Assembly: GCA_023055355.1 (NCBI GenBank)
Contig: JALJCS010000009.1
Span: forward strand, 45,166,501 to 45,230,500
Reading direction: 5' to 3'
DNA length: 64,000 nt
Source: Agelaius tricolor
Lineage: Eukaryota; Chordata; Aves; Passeriformes; Icteridae
The notes under the pieces were generated by a model that saw only the letters and a list, made by a program, of their open reading frames with translations, was not told where the DNA came from and did no database searches. Both the position numbers and the translations under genes were made by a program. Within the stretch, counting starts at the first letter, position 1. Every line of letters begins with the position of its first letter. Below are positions 12,501-27,500 of the stretch, one piece after another.

Positions 12501-15500
12501 CTTCTGCACTTCTGAAAAACCGAGGAGAATCAAGAACAGAACTGGGATAAAACAAACTCAACTCACATCCCAGAGGTGAATCCTTCCTATTATCCTTAGC
12601 AACTTGATGTTGAACCCTCTGGCCAGCTCTCCTTGAACTGCACAGCTGTTTCCAAACGCATTTGTTGCCTCCCACAGTCTCCAGCACTCTCTCCCTGGTT
12701 TCCACACAAGGTCCTACAGAGCAGCAGCCCTGCACCTCTGACCTTCTGAAGTGCCTATCAGCCCTATCAGTGAACTGAAATGAATGAGCACCACGGCAGG
12801 GCTTCCCCTCATTCAAACCACATGTTCATGTCTTCCCTCAACTCAGCTGAGCATCTACACCCAGAGGCAAGGCAAGCTCTACTCCTCACCAATTTATGCC
12901 CTTGAATTTCCTCTGTGTCAGCTCCTCTCAGAGATCCAGGGACTGCTGTCCAAGCTCATGTTACTTCTGTCAAGACCATCTGCCCAAAAGGGTGATGCAA
13001 CTTCACTGGAAGGCTTCACAAACACCACTCATAGCCACATTTTCAGCTTCACAATCTGCAAATGTGTTTTTTCCCCTGGACTAAAGCTTTCTGGGAAGCA
13101 CCTCCCTCCCCCATCCCCACCCTTTGTAATGGGTGCCATAGGCTATTGCTGTCTATTTTATCTTTACAGTACAACCCTGTAATTTCAATTCCTGATTCAA
13201 CCCAGTTTATTAACACAGATTAAAGTTACCCCAAGCTTTTCTCAGATGAAATCTATCCTGCTCAACAGGAGTGGGAAAGAACATGAACAAAAAGTCCTAT
13301 GCAAATTTTAGTTGTGTCAACAATACATTTGGATAAGAGTAATTTTTTCAAATTGGGCAACACCTACATAGAAAGCTACTATTTCCACTAGGTGACCAAT
13401 CCTATTTCTACTTGAAGTAATCTCAAATAAGCCAGCAGGCTTATTTGTTAATAGGCCACCTAGGATCATGGTAATGATGAAAAAAGTGTTTTAATGAACT
13501 CAGCTCCATCCTTGGGGAACAGCAATTTCTTAAGAACTTTCAAGATATATTTAGTGATACTGAAGCAGTGGTTTATAAACTTCAAGCAATGCTTTTTTAC
13601 CCTATAAATACAGAGCAGATGCAATTGCTTAATATTAAAGATGTATGTGTTGGAAATGAAATTGTTTATTGGAACTGTGAGGATAGAAACTGAACAGCAC
13701 TAATTTGTCCTTGAGAAATCCACACAATGTCCATTTTCTATGTACAGGCAAGACACTTGTACAACCACACTGAACTTCTAAGTAAACTTTTAAAAGTGGG
13801 CTATGTCAAACTCCGGCCGTTTTTCATCCCACCCGTGACAAACCTCACCACTCCCCCCATACTGCTCTGATCAACAGCTGATGCATCACAAAGGGGAGCA
13901 GTCACCCCTGTGGGATCAGAAATTTACTATTTAGATGTTAACTCAACCCACACCCAGCTCTGGAAATTAAGATGCCAACAGTGCAGCTTGGAGATGTGCC
14001 ACAGCTCTTGCTGCTGTCTTCAGTATTAGACAAGTAACACATGAGCCTGGAATGAACCTCTTGAATAATTTACTTTATCTCAGAGGAACTGAGTACTTTG
14101 CATAAGGAAATACAAAACAGAAACAAGAAAACAAAATTATTTCCAAAATTTGATGGGTGAATGATTCACCATGTCAGCTTCAAAGTTCTACTGTCATATT
14201 TTCTTCCTTCACTTTGACTAACACCTCAGCATTCTTCAATGCCAGATTTTAATTCAACTTTAAGTGGAGGGCATTGCTCCATAGTTTTGTGATTTGTACC
14301 GCTCACACAGATTTATCTAATCTAAAAGAGTACCTCAGTGCAGGAAATGCACACAAATCTTATTCTTTTCTCTGCACAGCCCTTTTAAGCCATAAACATT
14401 TATATTAACTACTAAAATATCTATGAAGTTAACAACTAAATGCATTAACTATAAAAGAAATAGTTACATTAAAAACTTGACAACTATTTGGTCTTTTAAG
14501 TGTTTTTGTTTGTTGTTGTTTTGCTTGGTGCGGTTTTGTCCATTTTTTAAAACCACTTGTATTCAGAAACTAGTGGAGGGTTTGGGGTTTTTTCCTATTA
14601 AGAGCTGAGACATCAAATATAGTTAAATCTCTACATGTGAAAGTCCTCTCTGAGCAGCTCTGAGACATAACACTTGTAAAGACTGCGCTTCTTATTTGTG
14701 AGCATAATTTATGCCCTGCTTGAAAAGCTGTTTTGTAGTCTCTGCTTCCAGAAACAGAAATCTATTTAGAATTTCCTTCCTCTTTAATCTTCCTTTCTTT
14801 ACTTAACTTTTGCTAAATCAAAAGAACAGGAAGCTTTAATATGAAAGGGTCCTTCCATACCTTTAACCATAAATAGCGTCTTGCATGAAAAAAAGCCACA
14901 GAGAACATTTACACTGTGCTTATTTGAAGATATATGTGGATATTATGTCCTAACACAGAAACTATGCAAATCCTTCTTTCTTCCCTTCAATATAATCAAT
15001 CCTACTCTCCATATATTCTCCCTCCTGCTCCACTTTGCCAAAACAGACAGATTGAGCTATTGGTATTTCATCATTTGCACACAAAATCTCAATTCAAAGT
15101 CTGAAGCATTATACAAACAACACTGCTCCTGCTGCAGATTTTGAAGTTTGTATTTTAAGATGGTGCCATATTCAAATGGCTGAGACGAAAGCACATGATT
15201 TTACTTTACGAAAGCCAGTAAGCCTCTAGCACAGCAGGAGCCTTCAGGCATGAGTGCCTGCTGAACACGCAGCATGGTGGCAATTCCACGAGCCAGTACC
15301 ACAGAAACTTTCACTGAGCATTCCCTATGCCTCTCTCCCAGTCTGTCTCTGACAGAAGCCCCTACTGAGCACTCAGGAAAAAAAAAAAAAGGTAAAGGTT
15401 TGCAGTTTATATAAAGTAATCCTTTCTATGGTACATCCCACCAGTTTTCAACAGTCAGAGCCTCTAGCAACCTTGACAGAGCATTTGATTCCCTGTCACA

Positions 15501-18500
15501 ATTAAGCTTGAGCAGTTTGATATTCACCACACTGCAGGAACACCATTGACTCTTGTTTTGCCTACACCTCATGTCACCAGTCAAAGAAAAATAAATTTTA
15601 AAAGTCTTCTTACAGTGTCACAGCAGTCTGAATAGTTTCTCTGGGTCACCAAGAAAACAGTGGTTTCTGGATGGAAACCTACCAGCCAGATCCCCTTTGA
15701 GATCCTTGCTGATGCAAGGAAAAGAATTTTCCTGCTATAGTGCTGTCTTTCTGCTCCTCTTGTTATGAACTGTCATCAGTCTTCCCCTTGCCTCCCCTTT
15801 CCCACTCTCTGTGAGCTTTCCTGCTTGTGACATGCTTCATGAAGCTTTAATTAGCTTTTAGTCCTTTGGCAACTCGTTCCTCCGAGTTTCACTGAGCAAG
15901 CCCTGGGTGACCTGCCCTGACCTTGTAGCCGAACTGAGGCTGGACTGGATGACACTCTGGGGTCCCTTCAGCCTGAATTATCCTATGGGCCTGTGCCCTC
16001 ACACGCAACCAGGCTGGTGTGGCAGACTGTGAAACAAGATTATGACTTCGATCAGGTGACAGAGGAGACCGCAGCAATAAGGGACGCTGTGTCTGGGCAC
16101 TGTGCTCCCACTTTGCTGCACTGAAACCTGCCAGCTGGGGCTCAGGGGACAAGCCCCCATGCCACGTCCCAGGCAGGATTGTTATCCCAGCTGATTTATC
16201 CTCTCCAGGCTGTAATCCACTCCAGGCTGTGGCAGGCAGGCCCAGGTGAACAACCCCCATGTGGCACAGCAGCACCAGGTTACCTCAATTTTCCTCACCT
16301 CCTGCCCAGCAGGGAACCCTTGTGACCACCCTTGTAAAGCGTCTTTTCTCAGCAGCTGGGTGGCTGAAGTTGGAATTGCCAGAGGTTCTCAGTCGGCAAG
16401 GGCTACGTCTGTCTGCCAAAAATACAACCTCTTTTATTGCCCTAACGAGGGAAATGAAAGCATTACCAGCATTAAAACACAGATCTCCGTGAACAAAGCA
16501 TTAGCTTGCAGCCACAACTGCCAGACATTTGGGATTTCCCTCCCCATGAATGAATGCTCATTATGAAGCAGAAACTCCAGACAGCCGCGCAGGGACCTCT
16601 CAGGCTGCCTGTCCTGTGGCACTGGGAGAACATCCTGCCTCCTGCACAGACACCTTCTACCACCTCATCTCCCCTGCACTTGTGGGAGAAGATGGCCTGC
16701 CATCAGAAAGTTAGGATCATCGCTAATTCACCCCAGGGACTTCCAACAAGTCATTTAACCCCAACACCCTGATCTGAGAACGGGTCACGGCGCTACTCCT
16801 GAGTTTCTGTTTGCTGGCCTTTAGAAATTAATTAACAGCTTCAGGCTGAAGCGCTGGGTGCACAAAGTAGCACATGTAGGCATTGCCACACATAGTACAG
16901 GAAAATTAATCTTGTTCCCAGCCTTAGCTTTGACCTTTCAACACCACTGAGATGGCTGCATTTCATTTAACAATTATGAGCATCTCATTCAGTTTGAACA
17001 CTGACACAGTATATAAATTCTGTGTGCTAAGCAAAAACCACAGTGATATAGCTGGGGCTGGTGGCAGGCTAGCTCATCCCCACAGTGCGGGTTTTTCAAC
17101 AGATTTTCTTTCTGTGGGAAGTTAAAGCATCTTTGGTGTAATCTCCCACTCTTTCTCAGTGAGTGGGACACACTGAGGTGCCTTAAATCCACATATGAAA
17201 TAAGCTTTCATTTTTTCAAGTACTGTGAGGAAAATCTTTAAGGCTTTTGCAACCAACAGGAGGCAATATATATGGAAACTTCATGAAAAACTATTGGAGA
17301 TAGTAAGACATAGATTAAGAACAAAGCTTGACTAAGAAAATTAGAATGGCATTAAGAAAAAATTCAGGCAAAAGTACAATCAGATAGTGAAATACACAAT
17401 AGGAACCCCTAAAAGTCCACTGTTGCTAGTGCTCATGAGCCAAATGGATTGAAAAAACACATGGTTAAAGTGGGTTTTTCCTATTTAAGCCTGTAATTAG
17501 AGTGGTGGTGTAGAAGATGCAAGGGAGGTCCACCACTGTAAAAAACTATTTGGTCTTTACTGAAATACATCTTTTAACTAATGAGAAAAAGCTAAAAACC
17601 CCCCAAAAGAAACAAAGAGTGACTTGGGGTTTTGGGGGAATTTAAGTTAATGTTATGAACTCAGTACATCTACAAATACCCAATTAACCTGAATATTTTG
17701 GCTTTTTAATACTGTGAAGTTTTCCTTCCACATCCTCATTTCTCTGCTTGGTTTGACATGAAAAAAAATCAGGTCATGGCAACCCCGGAAGACAAAAGTA
17801 ACGAGAAAACTAATGAAATCACAGCATCACCATAATCAGGAGTAAAAGTTAAACAACAGGAAGAGACTTTTAGTTAAACTGTATCAGTTTTGCATTTTTA
17901 AAAATAAACCTATTTAAAGTCAATGACTATTTAACATTTGGAAAGACAACAGCATCTGTTCAAAGTTCAGCACTGGGACTTTAAAAATTTGTTTATCCAT
18001 TTGAATTCTTGAAACAGCAAGGAGTCATTAATGTATATTTAATTTGTCAGATGAGGAAAGAAAAGATGAACCAAGCATTCTCTGAAACTCCATAGTGTTC
18101 TCCTAAAATCTGAGGAAATATCCAGAGATACATTCCCTGACGAGAACAACAGATAAAGTGGTCGGGGTGAACATTTCAAATGAAAAGGTAGAAAAAAGGA
18201 GGTACAATTTGAAATAAAGTTTCTGCTGGGTCACCTTCACAGGGAATTTTAAACTCAGTGAAAATCTCTAGAATGACCAAATTAACTTTTTAATTTAAAA
18301 GTTTCTCTTCACACCATGTGCAGAGCTGCTTGAAAATTTTCCCCTCTGAATTTTCTCATTAAATTATTTTAAATCTCTGATTGAAGATTAAAAACTGATA
18401 CTGACTTCTGAGTATGCAACCATCACCTCATTACTACAAGGGCTACTGTAGAGCCAGAGAGAACAGAATTGTCTGTTTTACTTCTGTTCCTTCCCCCAAA

Positions 18501-21500
18501 GTCTTCCAGGACTACACTCTCATTGCCTTTTAATGAATATGTTTTCACAAACATTAAACAATTTTTGTTCTCTTTGATTTGACAATTTCTTGATGCTAGG
18601 GTTAAAAAAAAAAGGTGAATTAACCTTTTCAAAGGAGAAGGTGACAGTACACTGGGAATGGGATGAGACAGTGTGACTTCCATCTGCACTTACATTCTAT
18701 TGGCAGATTATAGCACCTGGCATCACACTTCTACTTCACCTGTCTGTTGGTTTTCTGAGTTAAACAGACCATGATTTAAGCCTTTTTTTTCCCCCACCCA
18801 TCCTGAAACAAAGTTTCCTCATGATCCCTTCTTTGAAGAACAAAAGTAGTAGAGAGGGAAGCACATTTCAAGATCATTCTTTCTAAAAATCTTCAGTATT
18901 GCAAGGGAATTTACCAGACCTTTAGATGGGATGATCTTGAAATATCCCCCTCAACACATATAGCTGTTAACATCAACCATCAATTTAACAAACTATCCTG
19001 GGAAACTAAAAGGTACCACCTATAAAATTCCATTTCAACAAAAATCCACATCATGGCTGAGAAAAAAATATCTGCTTTCAGCTTTCACAAGAGAAATCTT
19101 GATGGTACGAACTCCAAAAAATTTTTGTTTTACCTTTCATTTGTTGCTGTGGACAGTGACAGCAAGAGTTTTTAAAAGTAACCCTCAGGTTTTTAAAAAA
19201 TTCATGGTTGGCAGCAATAGTCCATCTCCCTTGACTACCAAAAGAAAAAACATCCTCTCTCTGATTTCTACTTATTAAGTCAGGAATTTAGCAGGAATTC
19301 ACAGACAGCCTGAGTGGACATTACTTAGATAATTAGTGATGAATTTTAAAATTATGAGATTTTTGAAATAAAATCAATATAAAGTAGAACCATGACAATA
19401 TAAATACCCACCCCACGCTATTTGGAAAACAGTATGCAGTTAACTAAGACTCTAGGTTTAATTTTGATTTCTAACTTTTTTGTAAAACTTAAAACTATAG
19501 TCTGAATAATGAAACTATAGTCAGAATAAGGGACATTCAGTAGGAACAGCAACCTATATCCAGCAAGTTCATGGGATTTCTAAAAAAGTCTCGTGTAAAT
19601 TGGCACACTGGATGAAAAATTTTGTGACAGAGATTACAGCACAAATTAGGCTGAAAGGAATGTGGCTGGGGAGGTCATGTAGTCTGTGCTCCTGCACAAA
19701 GCAGCTCTGGTTCATCCAGCTTTGTTTTGAGTATTTCCAGGCATAAAGATTCTGCACCTCACTTGGGCAAACTGTTCCGATATGTGACCACTTTTATAGT
19801 AAAGGGAAAAAATAAACCCAAAAAACCAAGGAAGTAAATTCATATAGGTGACTGGAATTTCCCATGTTCCAACTTGTACCCGTTGCAACTCCAAAATGAA
19901 GCTGGCTCCATCTTATCACATAATTGCAGTCCTTGCCATCAAAATTTAATATAATGTCTCCTGCTTAAATACAGCCATCTTTATGTTACCTTGAAATGAA
20001 ATTCATGTGAGAAAGCAGAGCTACAGAATAATCTCTGTTTTCCATGTTCACAGTGTACAGGAGTACTTGTCAGAGGACAATTAGCTACAGGTTTAATTTG
20101 TAGCACAGAAGCTTTAGATGGCATGTTAAGAAAAGGGGTTTTTAATTACAAGGTCTATGAAATTGGTAGAACAGTTGTCTGATGAGGTTGGAGAGATCTT
20201 AAGAGATCTCCATCCCTGGAGGTCTTTGAGAACGAGTTAGACAAACTTTTATCAGGTATGACATAGATACAGAGATCTCACCTTGGGGCACAGGAGCAGA
20301 CTTGATAATCTCTGCTGTACTTTCTGCCCCTGAGTTTTCTGTGAAGGTTGAGACTGTCTCAGGTTAATTCTGGCTTGAGCCTATGGGCCAAATGATAGAA
20401 TGCTTGATGCTACTGAAATACTGTAATCTAAATGATACATTTGGTGTATCAAATTTGCACTTACTTTTTGGAACTTTTGGGTTTGCCTCACACAGCCCAC
20501 ATGGTGGTTTCTGTGCTGACACGCTTAAGAATTCCTTCCTAATGGGTTATGGAAGAACGGGCTATTTTCTCTATGCACTGCTACAGGAAAGATACCCAGT
20601 GATCATTTAACCCTTTTTCAGGGAGCATTGTTACAATATTCCCTTTGAAAACAAAGTCCCTGTAGCACTAAAAGTGAGGTTAATGATATACTAATGTGTA
20701 CTGGACACCCTGTAGTGCAGACACTTAGCACACTAAACATGAAGTTCAAGAGCTGTTTACATCCATACAACCATCTGTTCAGCAATCACGCTGCTCAAAC
20801 GGAGCGGAGCGTTTACTCAGAAAGGACACCCTTTACAGCCCTAATTCAAAGAAACAGAAGCAAAGCAAAATCTATCAATAAATATTGGGAGGGGGTGGTG
20901 GACTTTCTGCAATCAATTAACAGACACAGCAAATACATTTCAGTAATATTTTCTTGAAAGTGATCAAGTGGTGACTGATAAAGTCCCCCTTGCCGCACAG
21001 AAAAATTAGGCTTAATGTTTTCAAAAGGTGCATATTAAAATATCTTTTCCTCCCTTTATGAGCTAAATATTTCATTGTAGGGAAAAAATAACAGGGGTAA
21101 AGTACAGAAGTGGTTTCTAAAGTGCTCAGAAGAGTCAAAGAACTACCATAGCTCAGCACAATTCCCAGCTCCACTCACCCAGTCAGTTATAATTTAGACA
21201 TTCGACCTTTGCTGCTAAATCAGAGACTTGCAGCTCCTCTGCTATTTCGCCCCTGGCCTCCTGCTAAGATGGTCAATGAATATACAAAATCACAGCATGG
21301 AAGTCTAGCAGAAATAGGATGGCTCATTAACTTGGTGACAGCTAACACAGACACAACATGGTTTCACTTTTAGTTACCATCCACCTGAAAGGCTCAGGTA
21401 GAAGCACAGCTCAGAGACATGGGCATGCCTGGAAACCTGCCCAAAACTGATCCAAGTATAGATTCAGACATTCTTCACAAAGCACACTTTCCATAACATT

Positions 21501-24500
21501 TTTTTTTGTCAGCCTACAGTAACCTTGATGATTGGATGAAAAAAACCTGAAGCATCTTTTAATAATACAGGTCATACCTTTCATAGAATCATTTAGGCTG
21601 GAAAAGACTCTTAAGATTATCCCAATGCCACAATTAAGAAAGCATCAGTTCTCTCCAACTGCTCAAGTGCAGTCTGGTGATCTTTGCAGAAGACAGTTTA
21701 TTTTGGCCAATGCGGTGTTACCAAATTTCAAGTGTGTACTGGAGACAGCAGTGAGAGGAAAAAACAGAAAAAATATTTTCTGCAGAAAATGTAGCAGGGG
21801 GAACATCAGAAAACCAATACTTTCTCTACTTCCTCTGAGTAAGTTTTTACTATTTAGTTGTAATTTCTGTGCACACAAGATAAAAAGTTAGACTGCTCGA
21901 AGTACACACTACTATGCATATGAAACTGTTCAAGTGTATCACAAGGTTTTTGATCAGCTTAAGACAGAGGAAAGTTAGACAGGAAGCTCTCAGTACAGCT
22001 GAAGAGCCAGCACATTCTACTAGTATGAAAACCACACCTTCTTCCTAAAGCCTATACAAACACCAGGTATTATTTCGAAGATAATGTCATGGTTTTAGGC
22101 TTTTTAACATAGGTCTGAAACAATAGAATTAAATAAAAAGTTATGTAAAGACAAAGAGGAGATCAGATACCTGGAAAAAACTTTACAGCACTAATTTTGG
22201 CACCACCTTTTAGTGCAGTGTTATAAAAACACAAGTTCTGAGTAAAAGACTACTGAAACAGATTCAGCAGGAAAGATTCGGAATTGTGGCTTTTTAAATT
22301 CAAAAAAAATTGATCAGATTTAGTTTTTGGCAAGAAAGAAATACTCTTAGGTAACTTAAACTTGCTATGCTTGCTTTGTTCCACCTACACATCCTGCTTC
22401 TTCCTTGAGACCTAGCCCTATTCATACTTCCTTTTAAGCAACTCCTAGTGCTGAATGCTTCCCTTTCCTCAGTCCTGTCCTGGGGTGGACTCTCCTCCAA
22501 AGGAAAATCTGGTTTGGAATTTTTCGCTGATCTGACACAGAAAAATGAGATTTTTTTTTTTTTAACTGAGAAAATTTTCTTCTATTATAGTAGATAAGAG
22601 TCTTCTCTGGTTTATCAGAAACCTTTCTGCCTGCATTCCAAGGCATAACATCAATGATTTATGGTAATAGGAAGCCATGCAGTGGCATTTTCCAGGAGCT
22701 CTGAACTGACAGAGTTGGCTTGAATCCACCCGGCTTCTAAACAAACATTGTTTCCCACCTTGCTGTAGACAAACCACAGTCAAAATGGAATTTTATTGAG
22801 CAAATAACCCTGCTGGGGACTTTATAGAGGCAACTGCTAAGTCTCCAACTTTGGTGAACCCCAAACAAATGGTCCCTAGATACTGAGGATGCAACTACAC
22901 AGGGACTGCGGGCCCTACAGAAGGTGAGCACTTCCCTGTCCATACACCATGAGTGCTCAATAAATGCAACATGGGATAGAAATCTCAGATTAAGTGTGTT
23001 AAGAAGCCTACATCTGCCCTAAATCTGGCAGACTAGCCAAGCCCCTTTTGGGGAAGCAGCCATGGTTATTATCTGCACTGCACTGAGACAACTCAGAAAA
23101 GGAACAAAAATTCAAGCAAAATTGCTTAGTGACTGGATCACTAAAACAGCTCAGTGCAGGGCAAGATGTGACAGCAGTTATCACCTGTTCTGTACATAAT
23201 TATTTATGATATTTGGCTGAATCTAAGCACAACTTTAGAGGTGTGCCTAGTGCCACAGGAGAAAGCCCTGATCACAGAGGAACATGTCCTTTTCTTGCAG
23301 TACAACATTTACAGGACAAGACAAGCATGATTAACACGGGTAACTGGTGAGGAGCACCCAACGTGCAGACAAATCTCAGCACAAAGATCTTACAGTGCTC
23401 TGGCTGGCAACCAGTAGACCTTCAGGCAAGCACAGACTTGCTGGTTAGATATTCATAAATTATACAGAAATGGTACTTTAGAGCAATGCCTGAAAACATG
23501 GTTTGATAAAAATATTAGTTTTCTTCTTCACTGGCAAACATGCACTGAAGCCCCAGTTCTTTCCTGTAAGTAAATACATGGACTTCGTTTAAAGAATGTG
23601 AAGCACAAATAGTTTTTCTGTCTTTAGCATGTCCATTAGAACCCTGGCATAGTGGACCCTAACCCAGACTATGGCAATCAGGTGCCACGCTGCATCCAAC
23701 ATCCAGGAGTGCATCTAACATCAGAACTCTAACAAATAGTCACATGTAGAGGTGGCAGGTTTTACCTAAAATAAATATTAGTCAATAAAAATCTTACCTT
23801 CAAAAGTGCAGGCAGAGTTGTGCTTTCCTTTTGGCTGCTCTTTGAATTTATGGCTGTGCTCCCTTTGTTTTCAGAACTGAAAAACAAAAATATTGTGTAA
23901 CACTGAGTACTTGCATTATTCAAATCCTCTCAAGAGCCAACATATTTAATTTAAACACAAGAAAGGACAGCAAAACATATTTTCCAAAACTGTGGTATAT
24001 ACTCTGCAGATATTGTAGCTGAAAAAACTGAGCCCCAAAAAGCTGAAGACAGAACCATAATGACTTTTTCACCTCACACAGAGGTTTTTGAACTCAAGCA
24101 CTCAGAAACAGCACACGGCATTTCAGCTCTTCCAGCTGAAAAATGACAAGATTTCCATGCCTGTGTATTAATTTTCACCTGCAATTGAACAATGATCTAC
24201 CACAGCAGCATTCATTGCCACAGGACCACTTGGCACACCTGGCAGCTCCAAGGCACACCCCATTCTGAGGCCTGTGAGCAAGAGGAATGTACTGCTGGCA
24301 GGTGGAATCATCCCAAATCACAGCCACCACATTGAGCAGTTCTTCACTGAACATGCCCAATGGGCCATGCAAATGCTGAAGGAATTTTAGAAAGGGGACA
24401 ACAGGTATGTGTTTATTAACAAGGCAATGCCTGCTGCTCCATTTTAAAAGTCAGAAGCCCAAAATCACATGTGTCCTTATGGGAAATTCACCAAATTCAT

Positions 24501-27500
24501 TCAAATTTTCTTGAGAGTTCATCTTTGGAATGAAGGGAACCAACTCCCTGCCCTCAGCCCCAGTTCTTAGAACAATCCTTACACACAATCCAACAGAGAA
24601 CATTTTATTAAAAACCTTTATGTTACAACCAATTTAAAAGCTAAAACACTATTAAGGAAAACATTAGGTGTTGTTAATGACAGACATCAGTTCCTGAACT
24701 GTGTAGCATTACATGAAGAAAAATAACTTTGTGCTAACATATCATATGAGTAAGAATTTCAATTAATTCACATTTATTTCAAATATCCTTCACCACTTTT
24801 AAACATTTAGCTTTGCTATTGAAAAATGCACAAGTGTGAAGAGATGAACCGAAAGCTCTTTAAATAAAAAAACAATTATTAGCAATTTGGTGGAATTCTG
24901 TCAGGATTTGGAGAAGGAATTAAGGTGCTGCTGTACTCCTACTGCTCTTGACTGTAAACCACAGGTAAGCACATCCCAGTAAGACTCCCTATGAATGCAG
25001 ATGGTTTTCTTCCTATTGTGGATTAGGCATCTGCATTCAGTATACAGTGATATATACACAAAAGCAAAAGCCACTCTGACTAAATGTAAGTTTCCTTCTC
25101 AGCTGCTCAGAGACATCATTCTCTGAATAAAAATGACAGTAGAACTCTCCTGCTATTAAGTTTTTCAAGATCTTTCGCATTTTTCAGATGTGTCAAAAGA
25201 AGAACTTTTTCCTCCCATTTAGAGATCATCTCCAAGTTGAAAACCATGTACTTTCACATCACCTTAGGTAATCTCCCTTAATGCATTCATAAACACAAAG
25301 ATGCTTTTTCAGGGACGGCATCAGACTGAAAGTCTTGGCTGTTCTTTGCCTTCTTGGAAGACAGAGCAGAAGAATTAATATTCTGACTTATTAATTTCTT
25401 CTGCTGCTAACGTGTTTCATGAAGGAGATGTCACAATCACTCTGGGCAGTCTGGTACACTAATAAAAGTGTTTCTCTGTACACAACTTATTTTCTCTCTC
25501 CTAGTTTTTGTTTTGTTGTTGGTTTAAAAGAGAACAAACTAAAAACCAAAACACCCTTCTCAGATCTACGTGGCTTTTCCTGATGTTGATACATTTGACA
25601 TGAACTAAGATTCCCTGGACTTTAGAGTGGAATAAAGAGGGTGATGTCAACCAGACATTCTTCCTAAGTTCAATGTATCACTCTTTATGGAACTGGTCTG
25701 CAGACCAGAAATGAGATCCTTGCTTTCATTAAGTCCTGCCAGCATACTTTATACCAGTGATGAATTACTGCATCACTTTGTTTTGCTCATATTCTTCCCT
25801 TTATATAATGTGGGGTTTTTTTCCCCAAAACTTTTTTCATTTTCCTACTTCTTGTTTATATTTGAAATACATGTCTGAATTACTTTCTTCTAGCTAGCCA
25901 TAGAAATTCCATAGCATACATACCAAAACTGAAAGAATGCAATTCAGCAGATAAGCATCTTAAAATCAACAAGTTAAAAAAAAGTATCAAAACTTTCCTT
26001 TCACTATAAAATAACCCTAACTCTGGAAGCATTTCCCCACACCCTTTCATAGTTTATATTCCAGCATTTCTACATTCCTTAACCTTTTGCTTTAGGGTGT
26101 AGTTCCTCAAACATGCTGACTTTGTCAGCAGAACCAGCTTTAGAAATCTCTCCTCCTTCCTCCTCAACCTCAGTTATCTCTACATCCTTAACTCAGCCAA
26201 GAAGGGCTCTCAGTAGGGCAACACTTTTCTACAAAATCAAGAGGTGGGCAGAAGTTTCCTAGAGTAAAAATCCAGCCTGTGATCCAGTTGACAGTGCAGT
26301 GATTTCCAACTGCACAGTGAAGGGCCAACAAAAGTCACTCAGCAGCAACAGGAAGGACAAACCACTGCCCCTCACAACACCACAGAGGCTGCTTGGGGTG
26401 AAGCTCTTCTCCCCTTAGCCAGGACCCAGTTTTAAATGGATCTCTGAAACTAAATGGTCTCAGTTTTACAGCACAAAAGCTTCTTTGCTGCCCAAAGGCC
26501 TCGTGGGTGGCTTAGGATAAAATGGTTTTGTTTCTCTCAAAGAGGCAAGGTTACCTTTTATAGCCTGAACACCACAGACACAGGGGCTGGGCCACACTCA
26601 GTGCCTGGGACTGAAGAACCTGCTGGCTACTGCTCATTTCATTCACACAATGCAACTTAGCAATCCCCACAACAACTCCCTCCAAATTTTAGGGCTTTCC
26701 CTCTTATCATCATTGCATCCATGGCATCACTGTGACCTAGGGCTACAGCTGTATTCATCAAGTTTGGCTCCACAAAGTTTTAAGCTTTTCCAGAGCAGTG
26801 GAAAAGATGGAGCATGTTTTTTCTGGAGCACTTCGCCACGGCAGGTACCACCAATGTTTTCTCCAGCTGAGCACATCTAAAGCTAGGCTTGTGCTTAACC
26901 ACCCACCTCTCAGGACAGCATTTCACACTGGTCCAGTCAGGAATTCATCTTCAACTTTGTGCTTCACAAACTACTGTTGTTACATTATACACCCAGAAAC
27001 AGGCCTCTATTAACCCATCAATCGACTCATCTTTGCTTTTAAGAAGAGCAAAATGTGGTCTTAGGAAGAAAGAAAACATCTCTACCAACTTGCTTCCATG
27101 GGCTTTTTACCTATCCAGGCAATCACTTACAAATTGTCACAACCACTTTTTAACATGTTTAGACAGATACTACTCTAATTTTATAGATTTAAAGGGAGGA
27201 AAAAAAAAAGGCATGGAAATACTAAATAAAAAGACACAGTCACAATTAATTCTAGAAACTCAAGCCTCTCAGACATGTAATCTACTGCCCTTCTGTTGCT
27301 ATTTCTGCTAGACATTCCTTTTTCTCTTACATATTAGTGCATCCAACAGAGATGGATTAATCTTTAGCGAAGGTTTAGAGGAAGGTTAGAGGGATTTCTT
27401 CTCCTCAGCTGTCTTGCTGCTCTTTCTACTGTCTTGCCAGCATGCCTAAACTGATTAGCATCACTCTTATTCTCTAACTAATCAAGATTAAATTTAAGTT

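Larger units (their letters stand above)
12058..23797 (-). other. CRYBG3: CRYBG3 intron 2
   Basis: About 11.7 kb. It contains CR1 remnants at 15935, 20165 and 21584 and a short tandem duplication at 19490. A somewhat GC-richer stretch at 15890-16770 contains no supported gene. The open frame at 12256-12816 is discussed under findings. Confidence 0.7.

Noticed and set aside
15889..16275. Minus-strand open frame of 128 codons
   Set aside because: It crosses a CR1 tail remnant and a GC-richer stretch. The product looks random.
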